A stretch of DNA of 64,000 bases from Mycobacterium gallinarum (GTDB taxonomy: Bacteria > Actinomycetota > Actinomycetes > Mycobacteriales > Mycobacteriaceae). Of the stretch, positions 11,500 through 23,027 are shown one piece after another; position 1 is the first letter of the stretch, and each line of letters starts with the position of its first letter. Below the pieces are notes generated by a model. That model was not told the DNA's origin, ran no database searches, and was given only the letters and a program-made list of their open reading frames with translations. The position numbers and the translations under genes were made by a program. Where the stretch lies: assembly GCF_010726765.1 (NCBI RefSeq), contig NZ_AP022601.1, forward strand, positions 2,046,001-2,110,000, read 5' to 3'.

Positions 11500-11889
11500 T
11501 CACGCCAGCCGGGATACCCCGACCGGGCGCGTCGCCTCCAGGCGCCGCTTCACCTCGAACGCCATGTCTTTGCCCGCTACCCGGCGCTGATGGTTCATTT
11601 TGGCGAGGTTCATCTTCGCCAGCTGCCAGGCCGCCACGCCCGACGGTTCAGCATGCAGGAAATAATGCAGGATCACCCCGTCCAGGGCGGGCTGCAGCCA
11701 GACTTCCATCGTGCCGGTGAGCGCGCCGGCGACTGTCCACCGGTGACCGACCTCGCCGCGGTCCTCCACCACGGTCAGCCGCAGGTCGGGCCACCAGCGG
11801 CGCCAATTCGCGGGGTCGCCGACCGCCGTTCCCACCTCGGCGGGGTCAGCGGAGACAAACGTCTCGTCGGCGATCTGGATGCTGTGCAT
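11500..11889 (-). CDS. SRPBCC-like protein, Rv2186c-like
   Basis: This 129-residue protein has the size of Rv2186c. The start [21 protein letters not shown] and a C-terminal helix ([15 protein letters not shown]) are consistent with another SRPBCC fold, more divergent than the next gene. A duplicated [10 protein letters not shown] pentapeptide is visible near residues 91-100. TAGCTT ends 7 bases before the ATG. It is divergent from fadD15 across about 93 bases. The function is unknown; proximity to fadD15 and a PlsC acyltransferase hints at lipid handling. Confidence 0.75.
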   Translation of the reverse strand: MHSIQIADETFVSADPAEVGTAVGDPANWRRWWPDLRLTVVEDRGEVGHRWTVAGALTGTMEVWLQPALDGVILHYFLHAEPSGVAAWQLAKMNLAKMNHQRRVAGKDMAFEVKRRLEATRPVGVSRLA

Positions 11890-11896
11890 GGCCTAC

Positions 11897-11902
11897 AAGC
11901 TA
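11897..11902 (-). promoter_or_regulatory. -10 element of the Rv2186c-like gene (leaderless candidate)
   Basis: TAGCTT on the minus strand ends 7 bases before the ATG. The region between this gene and fadD15 is a shared divergent promoter. Confidence 0.35.
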
Positions 11903-11982
11903 TACATGCGTGCCCCGGTCGGTGTCGACGGTGGCCGACTACGCTATTGAGCGGCAAAGCCGCTAGTCGAGAGGCCATGATC

Positions 11983-13781
<1,799 letters not shown>

Positions 13782-13785
<4 letters not shown>

Positions 13786-14909
13786 AGCAGGTCGGACAAC
13801 TTGGCGGCCTGGTCCTTCCACTGCCAGTTGTCGACGGCCCAGCGCCGACCGGCCGCCCCCATCCGGGCCGCCCGGTCGGGATCGGCGAGCAGATCGCTCA
13901 CGGTCGCCGCGATCGCGCCGACGTCCCAGCCGTCGACCACCACCCCGGTCTCGCCGTCGAGCACGGTCTCGGGCGCACCGCCTGACCGGCCGGCGACCAC
14001 GGGCACTCCGCACGCCGACGCCTCCAGGTAGACGATGCCCAGACCTTCGACGTCCAGGCCGGCTCCCCTGGTCCGGCACGGCATCGCGAACACGTCAGCC
14101 ATCGCATGATGGGCCGGCAGTTCCTCGCCAGGCACGCCGTCGGTGAACACCACATGGTCGGACACCCCGAAGTCCTGCGCGAGGCCCCGCAGGGATTTTC
14201 CGTAGGGGCCGCCGCCGACGATCACCAGAGCGGCACCGTGCACACGTTGCCGGATGGCGGGCAGCGCCCGGATCAACATGTCCTGGCCCTTGCGCGGCAC
14301 CAGTCGCGACAGACAGACCACGACGGGGCGACCGCCCAGCCCGTAGCGGGCCCGCATCTGCGCGCGTGCGATCTCGTCGGGCACGAACCGCTCGGTGTCC
14401 ACACCCGGCGGCAGATGCTCGAGTGCCGCATGCGGACCGAACGCCGACGCGAACCGCCGCCTGGTGTAGCGGCTGACGTAAGTCACCGCGTCGGTCCCGG
14501 ATCCAATGCGCCGCAACGCCGTTCGGGCCAGCGGGAGCATCGACCATCCCACCTCGTGGCCATGGGTGCTCGCGATCACCCGGGCGGCGCCCGCGTCGCG
14601 AGCCAGTGGCGCCATCAACGCCAGCGGTGCCGCCGCGCCGAACCACACGGTCTCGGCGTTGTGAAGCTTGATGAGTCGCCGCATCCGACCCGCGACCGAC
14701 GGTTCGGGCAGCATCAGCGTGGTCGGATGCCGCACCACCTCGTAGTCGGCGGCCCGGTCGAACTCGTCGGAGCCCTTCCACTTCGGTGCGTACACCGTCA
14801 AGGTGTGGGCACCCGCGTCGACCAGGTGGCCCACGAATTCCTGGAGGTACGACTGAATGCCGCCACGTCTGGGCGGAAAATCGTTGGTAACCAGCAGGAC
14901 CCGACTCAT
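13782..14909 (-). CDS. pimB': Phosphatidyl-myo-inositol mannoside mannosyltransferase PimB'
   Basis: This 375-residue GT4/GT-B enzyme matches Rv2188c (PimB'), which adds the second mannose from GDP-mannose to PIM1 at the cytosolic face of the membrane. The N-terminal domain begins [16 protein letters not shown]. The C-terminal nucleotide-sugar site includes [11 protein letters not shown] and the EX7E block ([19 protein letters not shown]). TAGCCT ends 8 bases before the ATG. It is followed on the same strand direction by envelope genes. Confidence 0.93.
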
Positions 14910-14917
14910 AGCCCGTC

Positions 14918-14923
14918 AGGCTA
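14918..14923 (-). promoter_or_regulatory. -10 element of pimB' (leaderless candidate)
   Basis: TAGCCT on the minus strand ends 8 bases before the pimB' ATG, in the 20-base gap after the protease gene. Confidence 0.35.
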
Positions 14924-14929
14924 TTCCCT

Positions 14930-15775
14930 CTAGCGCCCGGGTGGGCGGTCCCCCCAGGTCGGCCACTGCCGCCATGCGGCCAGCACTGCGGCGAGGTCGG
15001 TTCCGAGGGCGTCTTGCGCCGCGGTGGCGACGTCGGGGTGGCCGTGTCCGCCGGCGCGCACGTAGAGGTCCTTCAGTGCTGCGGTGCCGTAGGTGTCGGC
15101 CACGAACCGGCTGAACCACCAGGCGCGGTCGTAGGCCAGCGAGCGGTCGGGCCCGCTGAGCTCCGCCTCGGTCGGCAGTCCTGCCCCTGCCATAGCGGCG
15201 GCGTGGGTGGGCAGCGGCGTGGGAGGGCGAGCGACGAAGTCGGCGACGCCCTCGGTGAGCCACTGCGGTGCATCGGCTGCGGTCGCGTGACGTGCCGCGT
15301 AGTGGAACAGTTCGTGGCGCAAGACGATTCGCAGCGATTCATCGCTCATCTGCGCAGCGCCGGGTGCGAACACGATTCGTTCACCGGCGGTGGTGGCCGC
15401 GGTGTGAGAGTCGCCGCCGCCGACCGCCGCGAACTGTTCGTCGGTGCCGGTCGCCACCAGGACGATCTCGCGCGGCCAGTCAGGTCCCCAGAAGCCGGTG
15501 ACGGCGTCCGCCGCGTCGTCGAGATGCGCGGAGATGCGCCGCAGCAGGGGGGCGGTGCGCTCACCAAGACCGACCAGGCGCACGGTGCGGCCGTCTCGCA
15601 GCGTCTGCGTGGTCGGCGCCGAGGAGGGCGTGCTGAGGGACGCCGGTGCGGCCATCGGCGGATCGGGCTGAGTTGGTCCGGCATTGCCGAGTAGAAGCAG
15701 TCCGCAGACCAGTTCGGCGATCAGGACCGCGGCGAGAGTGGTTCTCGTCTTTGCATGCGAGAGGCGATCTGCCAC
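14930..15775 (-). CDS. Exported or membrane-anchored HExxH (gluzincin-type) protease, Rv2189c-like
   Basis: This 281-residue protein has an N-terminal hydrophobic signal or anchor near residues 12-32 (TTLAAVLIAELVCGLLLLG) and a Pro/Ser/Thr-rich linker. The zinc site HELFHYAARH lies near residues 153-162, and WLTEGVADF about 18 residues later would supply the third ligand Glu, the peptidase MA-like layout. It resembles Rv2189c, usually annotated only as hypothetical. The protease call is from motif and exported topology, not from a known substrate. It lies 23 bases downstream of ripC and 20 bases before pimB', so a cell-envelope role is plausible. The start is GTG. Confidence 0.78.
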   Translation of the reverse strand: MADRLSHAKTRTTLAAVLIAELVCGLLLLGNAGPTQPDPPMAAPASLSTPSSAPTTQTLRDGRTVRLVGLGERTAPLLRRISAHLDDAADAVTGFWGPDWPREIVLVATGTDEQFAAVGGGDSHTAATTAGERIVFAPGAAQMSDESLRIVLRHELFHYAARHATAADAPQWLTEGVADFVARPPTPLPTHAAAMAGAGLPTEAELSGPDRSLAYDRAWWFSRFVADTYGTAALKDLYVRAGGHGHPDVATAAQDALGTDLAAVLAAWRQWPTWGDRPPGR

Positions 15776-15798
15776 TCGCCGGCGCTGGTTCTCCAGGG

Positions 15799-16953
15799 TC
15801 AGTAGCGGCGGACGTTGTAGATCGGCGCGTTGTCCACTGGGGCGACGCGCACCGGCGTGCCATAGGTCGAGGCGTGAACCATCATGCCGTTGCCGATGTA
15901 GATCGCGGTGTGCGATGCGTCGGAGTAGTAGTTGACGACGTCACCCGGTTGCATCTGGTCTACCGAGACCGGCGATCCGCCGTTGGCCAGCGCCTGGCTG
16001 GAGTGCGGCAGCGAGATGCCCGCCTGCTGGAACGACCACTGCACCAGCCCGGAGCAGTCGAACGCGTTGGGGCCGGATCCGCCCCACGAGTAAGGCGATC
16101 CGATGCGGCTCAATGCGGCCTGGATGACGGTGGTGCCGTGGCCGCCGACTGGCGGGGCCATGTCACCGGGCGGAACGCCGGGGGCCGGAACAGCGCCGGC
16201 GGGCGGCGGAGCGATGCCAGGAGGAGCGGCGGCGAGTATCGCGGGATCGCCCGGGGGCGCCGGAGCGGGCGGCGGCGGGATCGGGGGCACGGGCGGCATG
16301 GCGGCCAGGGCCTCGCGCTGGTTCGGCGTCAACGCCTCGTACTGCGACTTGACGGTCGCGATCTCGACCTGCAGCTTGCTCTGCTTGGACTGCAGATCAG
16401 CACGGACGGCGGCAGCCTGCTCGGCGGCGGTCTTCGCCGCGGCGGCCGACTTCGCCGATGCTTCCTCGGCGGCGGCTGCCCGTGCGCTGGCCTCCCGGAA
16501 GCTCTTCATCTGTGACGATATTTCAGCGGCCATCACGCGCTGTACCGACATCTGATCGATGAGACCCTGCGGCGACGAGGCTGTCAGCAGGGCGTTCATG
16601 CCGTCGGGCCGGCCACCCATGTACTGCGACGCGGCGATCTTGTCGACACCGATCTGGAATGTCACCAGTGCAGACCTGGCGGAATCCAGCGCACCGGCGT
16701 CGGCGGCGTGCTTGGCCTCCGCGGCCTCTTGCGCAGCCAGTTTGTCGTTCAGATCCAGTTGCGCGGAGTGCATGGCCTCGGTCGTCTGCTCGGCCTGCCG
16801 CGACAGTTCATTGAGCTTCGCCAGCGCGTCATCGGCGGGATCGGCCTGCACACCCGAGGCGAGAAGTCCGCCGAACACCATGAGGCCGGCTATCACACCG
16901 ATACCGGGTCGCTTAAGAACACGAGTGAACCATTGCGTGCGGTCGAGCCTCAA
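15799..16953 (-). CDS. ripC: NlpC/P60 peptidoglycan endopeptidase RipC
   Basis: This secreted peptidoglycan hydrolase of about 384 residues resembles Rv2190c (RipC), which cleaves within peptide stems. Order: a signal peptide (about 1-35), a long Ala/Gln-rich coiled coil (about 40-210), a Pro-rich linker (about 215-265), and the NlpC/P60 domain with catalytic Cys in FDCSGL, His in SHTAIYIG and a third polar His in MVHASTYG. In M. tuberculosis the coiled coil is the FtsEX-controlled inhibitory part. I chose TTG 16953 because AAGGA lies 7 bases upstream and the length fits the family; TTG 16968 is possible. No ATG or GTG is available nearby. Confidence 0.92.
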   Translation of the reverse strand: MRLDRTQWFTRVLKRPGIGVIAGLMVFGGLLASGVQADPADDALAKLNELSRQAEQTTEAMHSAQLDLNDKLAAQEAAEAKHAADAGALDSARSALVTFQIGVDKIAASQYMGGRPDGMNALLTASSPQGLIDQMSVQRVMAAEISSQMKSFREASARAAAAEEASAKSAAAAKTAAEQAAAVRADLQSKQSKLQVEIATVKSQYEALTPNQREALAAMPPVPPIPPPPAPAPPGDPAILAAAPPGIAPPPAGAVPAPGVPPGDMAPPVGGHGTTVIQAALSRIGSPYSWGGSGPNAFDCSGLVQWSFQQAGISLPHSSQALANGGSPVSVDQMQPGDVVNYYSDASHTAIYIGNGMMVHASTYGTPVRVAPVDNAPIYNVRRY

Positions 16954-17052
16954 GATTGCGTCCTTCAACTGCCGTGACGGGCCGTGTCGAGCTGCGCTTA
17001 GGTCTCAGACAGGTTACGAAACGGCATCGCCCTTGTCCAACAGAAGACGCAA

Positions 17053-17082
17053 ATTTAACAGGCGACGCCACATCTGCAACAA
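17053..17082 (-). promoter_or_regulatory. Weak sigma-A-like promoter for ripC
   Basis: On the minus strand TTGTTG (17077-17082) and TTAAAT (17053-17058) are separated by 18 bases, about 100 bases before the ripC start. This AT-rich patch stands out in the 151-base gap between ripC and the next gene. I saw no recognisable riboswitch fold in it. Confidence 0.25.
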
Positions 17083-17104
17083 CCGGCCCACCTGTAGCGT
17101 GTTG

Positions 17105-17335
17105 TCACGCAACGCCAGAGTTATTGCGGCCGTGGATCGGAACGAGTCGAAGACGTGGCGCCAACCCCACGTCAGCGAGCACTTCGAGCGCTCGGCGTTC
17201 GTCGTCGAGCAAAGTTTCGGGGACGCCGAGTAGGACACTGACGACGCAGTCCTGACAACCGGGGCCCCGCACTGCGCAGTCATCGCAGTCGATGGTGACG
17301 GTGCCCGTGTCGGGCACCTCGTCGTTATCAAACAT
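17105..17335 (-). CDS. Small four-cysteine protein of unknown function
   Basis: This 76-residue acidic protein has a Cys-x2-Cys-x6-Cys-x2-Cys array ([14 protein letters not shown], about residues 17-30) followed by hydrophobic VVSVLLG and a helical C-terminus. The array looks like a zinc ribbon or a small Fe-S site. I believe similar short proteins occur next to NlpC/P60 genes in other actinobacteria, but I do not know a function. ATG 17335 is chosen because AGGAGG lies 9 bases upstream. It is read in the same direction as ripC, 151 bases before it, and is divergent from the nuclease gene. Confidence 0.7.
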   Translation of the reverse strand: MFDNDEVPDTGTVTIDCDDCAVRGPGCQDCVVSVLLGVPETLLDDERRALEVLADVGLAPRLRLVPIHGRNNSGVA

Positions 17336-17457
17336 TCCGCAGTCCTCCTGCTCGGTGTTACCCGCACGGTATCCGCGGGCACCGACATTTACGTTTGGTG
17401 TGTGCCGCGGGCGGCGTGGCAAAGCCCAGCCTGGCGGCATTTGTCGGTCCGGTTCCC

Positions 17458-17463
17458 TACCGT
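17458..17463 (+). promoter_or_regulatory. -10 element of the DnaQ/GIY-YIG gene (leaderless candidate)
   Basis: TACCGT ends 6 bases before ATG 17470, the same hexamer as found before lipB. Confidence 0.4.
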
Positions 17464-17469
17464 CAGCGC

Positions 17470-19332
17470 ATGGGCCAGCTCAGCTTCGCTGACGTCGAGC
17501 CATTGGCTTTCAACACTGATGTGTCGTTGCGCGAAACCACGTTCGTCGTCGTCGACCTCGAGACCACGGGCGGCCGCGCCAGCGGCGAGAACCACGACGC
17601 CATCACCGAGATCGGCGCGGTCAAGGTGCGCGGCGGCATGGTGCTTGGCGAGCTCGCCACCCTGGTCGACCCGGGCCGCAGCATCCCACCCCAGATCGTG
17701 TCGCTGACCGGCATCACCACGGCCATGGTGTGCGATGCCCCGACGATCGACTCGGTACTCCCCTCGTTTCTCGAATTCGCGCGCGGAGCGGTGCTGGTCG
17801 CCCACAACGCCGGCTTCGACGTCGGGTTCCTGCGCGCGGCCGCCGAGCGCGCCGAGATCGCCTGGCCCCGGCCGCCGGTGTTGTGCACGGTGCGCCTGGC
17901 GCGACGCGTGCTCACCCGCGACGAGGCACCCAGCGTGCGCCTGTCGGCGCTGGCCCGGCTGTTCAGGGCGTCCACCACCCCGACGCACCGCGCCCTCGAC
18001 GACGCCCGCGCCACCGTCGACGTGCTGCACGGGCTCATCGAGCGCGTCGGCAACCAAGGCGTACACACCTATACCGAGCTGCGGTCGTACCTGCCCGACG
18101 TGTCACCCGCTCAGCGCCGCAACCGCCATCTCGCCTCATCACTGCCCCGGCGGCCCGGCGTCTACCTGTTCCGCGGGCCCGCGTCGGAAGTCTTGTATGT
18201 GGGCACGGCCGTCGATCTGCGCCGTCGGGTCGGCCAGTACTTCAACGGCGCGGACCCACGCACCCGCATCAAGGAGATGGCGTCGCTGGCCACGGCGGTC
18301 GACCATGTCGAGTGCGCGCACGATCTGGAGGCCGGTGTGCGAGAACTCCGGCTGCTCGCCGCGCACTCACCGCCCTACAACCGCCGATCGAAATTCCCGC
18401 ACCGGTGGTGGTGGGTGGTGCTGACCGACGAGGCGTTCCCACGTTTTTCTGTCGTGCGTTCGCCAAAGCACGCGTCCGCCGTCGGCCCGTTTCGCGCCCG
18501 CGCCGACGCGGTACAGACCGCCGCATTGCTGGCCCGCTTCACCGGCGTGCGGACCTGCTCGGCAAGGCTGGGCCGCGCGGCGCTGCACGGTCCGAAGTGC
18601 CCCGAACACGAAGTCTCACCGTGCCCCGCGCCGCGCGACATCAACGCCGCCGAATACGCCGGCGCGCCGACGCGGGCCCGCGACCTGATCGAAGGCGCCG
18701 ACAGCAGCGCGCTGGCCGACGTGCTGTCGCACATCACCGACCTCGCGGGCCGCGCGCGCTACGAAACCGCTGCGCGGCTGAGGGATCACGCCGCCACCGC
18801 CATCGACGTGCTCTGGCGTGGCCAGCGGCTACGCGCACTTGCCGACGTCAGCGAGATCGTCGCGGCGCGTCCGGACGGCGCCGGCGGCTGGCGCCTCGCC
18901 GTGATCCGTCACGGGCAGCTGGCGTCGGCGGGCAATGCACTGCGCGGCGTTCCGCCCATGCCGGTCGTGGACGCGATTTGCGCTGGCGCACAAGCGATTC
19001 TGCCGAGTCAGGCGCCACTCGGCGGTGCACTCGTCGAGGAGACTGCGCTCATCGCACGCTGGCTCTCCCAGCCGGGCGTCCGGATCGTGCGCGCGGAAGC
19101 CGGTTACGCCTCACCGGCGGGCTCGGCGGGTCGATTCTCGGGCTGGGCCGCGGCGGCGCGGTCGGCGCGCGTCGCGGCTGAGCAACTGACCGAAACCCGT
19201 TCCGAATCAGAGCTTTTGACCGAACCCCACCCAACGCGCGAGCAGCTTTTCGGCCGCACCCGAGTCGATGGTCTCGGTGGCTCTGGCCAGACCCGACTCC
19301 CACGCGGGCACCCACTTGGCGTCGCTGGCTAG
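17470..19332 (+). CDS. DnaQ-like 3'-5' exonuclease fused to a UvrC-like GIY-YIG endonuclease
   Basis: This 620-residue two-domain protein resembles Rv2191. Residues about 20-190 are a DEDDh exonuclease: VVVDLETTG with the first Asp and Glu, [10 protein letters not shown], and HRALDDARA with the final His and Asp. Residues about 215-300 are a GIY-YIG module ([27 protein letters not shown], the Glu in AGVRELRLL, and PPYNRR) like that of UvrC and Cho. The rest is UvrC-like, with a UVR-like pair of helices near 430. The last 42 codons are antisense to the 3' end of trpD. A role in DNA repair is inferred. The frame is open upstream to 17395, but ATG 17470 has a good -10. Confidence 0.88.
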   Translation: MGQLSFADVEPLAFNTDVSLRETTFVVVDLETTGGRASGENHDAITEIGAVKVRGGMVLGELATLVDPGRSIPPQIVSLTGITTAMVCDAPTIDSVLPSFLEFARGAVLVAHNAGFDVGFLRAAAERAEIAWPRPPVLCTVRLARRVLTRDEAPSVRLSALARLFRASTTPTHRALDDARATVDVLHGLIERVGNQGVHTYTELRSYLPDVSPAQRRNRHLASSLPRRPGVYLFRGPASEVLYVGTAVDLRRRVGQYFNGADPRTRIKEMASLATAVDHVECAHDLEAGVRELRLLAAHSPPYNRRSKFPHRWWWVVLTDEAFPRFSVVRSPKHASAVGPFRARADAVQTAALLARFTGVRTCSARLGRAALHGPKCPEHEVSPCPAPRDINAAEYAGAPTRARDLIEGADSSALADVLSHITDLAGRARYETAARLRDHAATAIDVLWRGQRLRALADVSEIVAARPDGAGGWRLAVIRHGQLASAGNALRGVPPMPVVDAICAGAQAILPSQAPLGGALVEETALIARWLSQPGVRIVRAEAGYASPAGSAGRFSGWAAAARSARVAAEQLTETRSESELLTEPHPTREQLFGRTRVDGLGGSGQTRLPRGHPLGVAG

Positions 19333-20265
19333 ACCGGCGTGCGCCACCATCGCGCCGGCGGCATTGAGCACCACAGCGTCTCGCACCGGCCCCTTCTCAC
19401 CGCCGAGTACCGCCCGCACCGACTCGGCGTTCGCCTCCGCGTCTCCGCCGATGAGCTCGGACAGTTGCGCGCGGGCGAACCCGAACGCCATCGGATCGAA
19501 CGTCAGCCGCTCGACGGTGCCGGCCTGAACGCGCCAGATGGTGCTCGTCGTGGTGGTGGTCAGCTCGTCAAGGCCGTCGTCGCCATGCACCACCAGCACG
19601 CTGGAGCGGCGGGCGGCGAACACTCCGGCCATCACCTCGGCCAGGTCCGCCCACGCGCAGCCGATCAGACCGGCCCGCGGCGACGCCGGATTCGTCAGCG
19701 GCCCAAGCAGATTGAAAACAGTGGGCACACCGATCTCACGCCGCACAACCCCGGCATGCCGGTAGGACGGATGGAATTGCGGCGCGAAACAGAATCCGAT
19801 ACCGACCTCGGCGACGCTGCGGGCGACATCCTCGGGACCCAGGTCGATCCGCACCCCGAGCGCCTCCAGAGTGTCGGCACCACCTGAGAGTGACGACGCG
19901 GCCCGGTTGCCGTGCTTGACCACCGGCACACCGGCGGCGGCCACGACGATCGCGGCCATCGTGGACAGGTTCACCGTGTTGGAGCCGTCGCCACCGGTAC
20001 CGACCACGTCGACGGTCTCGTTGCCGATCGTCTCCGTCGGAACTCGGCGCGCATGTTTGAGCATGATGTCGGCCATCTCGGCCACCTCTGCGGGCGTCGG
20101 GCGCTTCATTTTCATCGACACGCCGAAGGCGGCGATCTGAGCTGGAGTGGCCGCACCGGTCATGATCTGATCCATCGCCCAGCCGGCCTGCCCGGTCTCG
20201 AGCGCCTGACCTGTGGTTAGGCGGCCGAGGAGTTGTGGCCAGGTGGGGGAATCAGCGGAAGTCAC
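19207..20265 (-). CDS. trpD: Anthranilate phosphoribosyltransferase
   Basis: This 352-residue enzyme transfers phosphoribose from PRPP to anthranilate, the second step of tryptophan synthesis. Visible motifs are [16 protein letters not shown] (PRPP pyrophosphate loop), [20 protein letters not shown], and [10 protein letters not shown] (metal and substrate site). The start is GTG 20265; CATAAT on the minus strand ends 6 bases upstream, suggesting a leaderless mRNA. It is divergent from ctaE. Its 3' end is overlapped by 126 bases of the convergent nuclease gene, an unusually long convergent overlap. Confidence 0.95.
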   Translation of the reverse strand: MTSADSPTWPQLLGRLTTGQALETGQAGWAMDQIMTGAATPAQIAAFGVSMKMKRPTPAEVAEMADIMLKHARRVPTETIGNETVDVVGTGGDGSNTVNLSTMAAIVVAAAGVPVVKHGNRAASSLSGGADTLEALGVRIDLGPEDVARSVAEVGIGFCFAPQFHPSYRHAGVVRREIGVPTVFNLLGPLTNPASPRAGLIGCAWADLAEVMAGVFAARRSSVLVVHGDDGLDELTTTTTSTIWRVQAGTVERLTFDPMAFGFARAQLSELIGGDAEANAESVRAVLGGEKGPVRDAVVLNAAGAMVAHAGLASDAKWVPAWESGLARATETIDSGAAEKLLARWVGFGQKL

Positions 20266-20271
20266 GCGCTG

Positions 20272-20277
20272 ATTATG
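20272..20277 (-). promoter_or_regulatory. -10 element of trpD (leaderless candidate)
   Basis: CATAAT on the minus strand, one base off TATAAT, ends 6 bases before the trpD GTG. Confidence 0.5.
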
Positions 20278-20278
20278 A

Positions 20279-20944
<666 letters not shown>

Positions 20945-20991
20945 TCGGCTCGCCGATGCGTCCGTTGAGGGGTTCGAAGAGAAGGGGTTCG

Positions 20992-21828
20992 ATGACCGAG
21001 AAGGCCACCGGAACCGGCAAACCGGCGACGATCAAGCGCCGGCGGCTGCGCCGCCGCCTGTCAGCGGCGATGCTTCTGCTCGTCGGGCTGGGGGTCGCCG
21101 GTGGTCTGGCGGCCACGCTGACCCCGACCCCGCAGGTCGCCGTCGCCGACGAGTCGCAGTCGGCGCTGCTGCGCACCGGTAAGGAACTGTTCGACACCTC
21201 TTGCATCACGTGCCACGGCGCGAACCTGCAGGGTGTGGCCGACCGCGGACCCAGCCTCATCGGTGTCGGCGAGGCCGCCGTCTACTTCCAGGTGTCCACT
21301 GGACGCATGCCCGCCATGCGTGGCGAGGCCCAGGCACCGCAGAAGCCCCCGCAGTTCGACGCCGAGCAGATCGACGCCCTCGGCGCATTCGTGCAGGCCA
21401 ACGGTGGCGGACCGGTCGTTCCGCGCGACGAGAACGGGGCTATCGCCAACGAGTCGCTGCTGGGCAGCGACGTCGCCCGCGGCGGTGACCTGTTCCGGCT
21501 GAACTGCTCGTCGTGCCACAACTTCACGGGTAAGGGCGGCGCGTTGTCGTCGGGTAAGTACGCACCCGCCCTGGCGGGCGCCGATCCGGCCCAGATCTAC
21601 ACCGCGATGCTGACCGGACCCCAGAACATGCCCAAGTTCTCCGATCGGCAGCTGTCGCCGGAGGAAAAGCGCGACATCGTCGCCTACGTCCGGATGGCCA
21701 GCACGGCTCCTGACCCGGGTGGCTACGGCCTCGGTGGCCTCGGCCCGACGTCCGAGGGCATGGCGATCTGGATTATCGGCATAGTGGCCGTCGTCATCGT
21801 GGCCCTGTGGATCGGAGCGCGAGCATGA
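20992..21828 (+). CDS. qcrC: Diheme cytochrome c subunit QcrC of the bcc complex
   Basis: This 278-residue membrane-anchored diheme cytochrome cc passes electrons from the Rieske centre directly to the CtaC copper centre. An N-terminal membrane span ([19 protein letters not shown], about residues 23-41) precedes two c-type heme sites, CITCH and CSSCH, each followed by a cytochrome c fold. A C-terminal span ([17 protein letters not shown]) ends the protein. I chose ATG 20992, preceded by AAGGGG; a GTG at 20941 would add 17 residues. The stop overlaps the qcrA start as ATGA. Confidence 0.95.
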   Translation: MTEKATGTGKPATIKRRRLRRRLSAAMLLLVGLGVAGGLAATLTPTPQVAVADESQSALLRTGKELFDTSCITCHGANLQGVADRGPSLIGVGEAAVYFQVSTGRMPAMRGEAQAPQKPPQFDAEQIDALGAFVQANGGGPVVPRDENGAIANESLLGSDVARGGDLFRLNCSSCHNFTGKGGALSSGKYAPALAGADPAQIYTAMLTGPQNMPKFSDRQLSPEEKRDIVAYVRMASTAPDPGGYGLGGLGPTSEGMAIWIIGIVAVVIVALWIGARA

Positions 21829-23027
21829 GCGACGGCAACGACGGCACCGGCAAGGGCACCGACACCCCCGGCCAGCAAGGCGTTCCAGGTCAGCCGACCG
21901 ACGCCGAACTCGCCGCGATGTCGCGTGAGGAACTGCTGGAGCTCGGCGGCAAGCTCGACGGTGTCGAGATCGTCTACAAGGACGACCGCTGGCCGGTTCC
22001 CGGCACCAAGGCCGAGAAGCGCGCCGAGCGCCTGGTCGCGTATTGGTTGATGCTGGGCGGCCTGTCGGGCCTGGCGCTGCTGGTCGTTTTCCTGTTCTGG
22101 CCGTGGGAGTACCGCAGCGGAGCCGAAGAAGGCCACCTTTGGTACGACCTCGCCACTCCGATGTACGGATTGACGTTCGGTCTGTCGATCCTGGCGATCG
22201 GCATTGGCGCCGTGCTGTACCAGAAGAAGTTCATCCCCGAGGAGATCTCGATCCAGGAGCGCCACGACGGCGCCTCCCCCGACATCCACCGAAAGACGGT
22301 GGTGGCCAACCTGTCCGACGCGCTCGAAGCGTCAACGCTGAAGCGGCGCAAATTGATTGGCCTGTCGCTCGGAGTCGGCCTCGGCGCGTTCGGCCTCGGC
22401 ACCCTCGTGGCCTTCGCCGGTGGTCTGATCAAGAATCCGTGGAAACCGGTGGTGCAGACCGCCGAAGGCAAGAAGGCCGTGCTCTGGACGTCCGGTTGGA
22501 CGCCGCGCTTCAAGGGCGAGACCATCTTCCTTGCCCGCGCAACCGGCAACGGCACCTACGCCAAGATGCGCCCTGAGGACATCGACGCCGGCGGAATGGA
22601 GACCGTGTTCCCGTGGCGTGAGGCCGACGGTGACGGCACCACCGTCGAGTCGCATCACCGGCTGGCCGAAATCACCATGGGCGTGCGCAACCCGGTCATG
22701 CTGATCCGCATCAAGCCGGTCGACTTGCCCCGGGTCGTCAAGCGAAAGAACCAGGAGAGCTTCAACTTCGGGGATCTGTTCGCCTACACCAAGGTTTGCT
22801 CGCACCTCGGCTGCCCGTCATCGCTCTACGAGCAGCAGACCTACCGCATTCTCTGCCCGTGCCACCAGTCGCAATTTGACGCGTTGCACTTTGCGAAACC
22901 CATATTCGGCCCGGCTGCGCGCGCGCTGGCGCAGTTGCCCATCACCATTGATCAGGACGGATACCTGGTCGCCAACGGCGACTTCATCCAACCCGTCGGC
23001 CCGGCATTCTGGGAGCAAACAAATTGA
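21825..23027 (+). CDS. qcrA: Rieske iron-sulfur subunit QcrA
   Basis: This 400-residue actinobacterial-type Rieske protein has three membrane segments (about residues 73-93, 108-135 and 183-205) rather than one. The [2Fe-2S] site is formed by CSHLGC and CPCH, spaced as in the family, near residues 326-350. A charged N-terminal extension rich in Gly, Asp and Thr is cytosolic. It receives electrons from menaquinol bound in QcrB. The ATG overlaps the qcrC stop and its own stop overlaps the qcrB TTG start, so expression is tightly coupled. Confidence 0.95.
   Translation: MSDGNDGTGKGTDTPGQQGVPGQPTDAELAAMSREELLELGGKLDGVEIVYKDDRWPVPGTKAEKRAERLVAYWLMLGGLSGLALLVVFLFWPWEYRSGAEEGHLWYDLATPMYGLTFGLSILAIGIGAVLYQKKFIPEEISIQERHDGASPDIHRKTVVANLSDALEASTLKRRKLIGLSLGVGLGAFGLGTLVAFAGGLIKNPWKPVVQTAEGKKAVLWTSGWTPRFKGETIFLARATGNGTYAKMRPEDIDAGGMETVFPWREADGDGTTVESHHRLAEITMGVRNPVMLIRIKPVDLPRVVKRKNQESFNFGDLFAYTKVCSHLGCPSSLYEQQTYRILCPCHQSQFDALHFAKPIFGPAARALAQLPITIDQDGYLVANGDFIQPVGPAFWEQTN

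Noticed and set aside
16954..17104. Possible c-di-AMP riboswitch upstream of ripC
   Set aside because: Some actinobacterial hydrolase genes have one, but 151 bases here show no convincing paired helices or conserved core, so only a weak promoter is listed.
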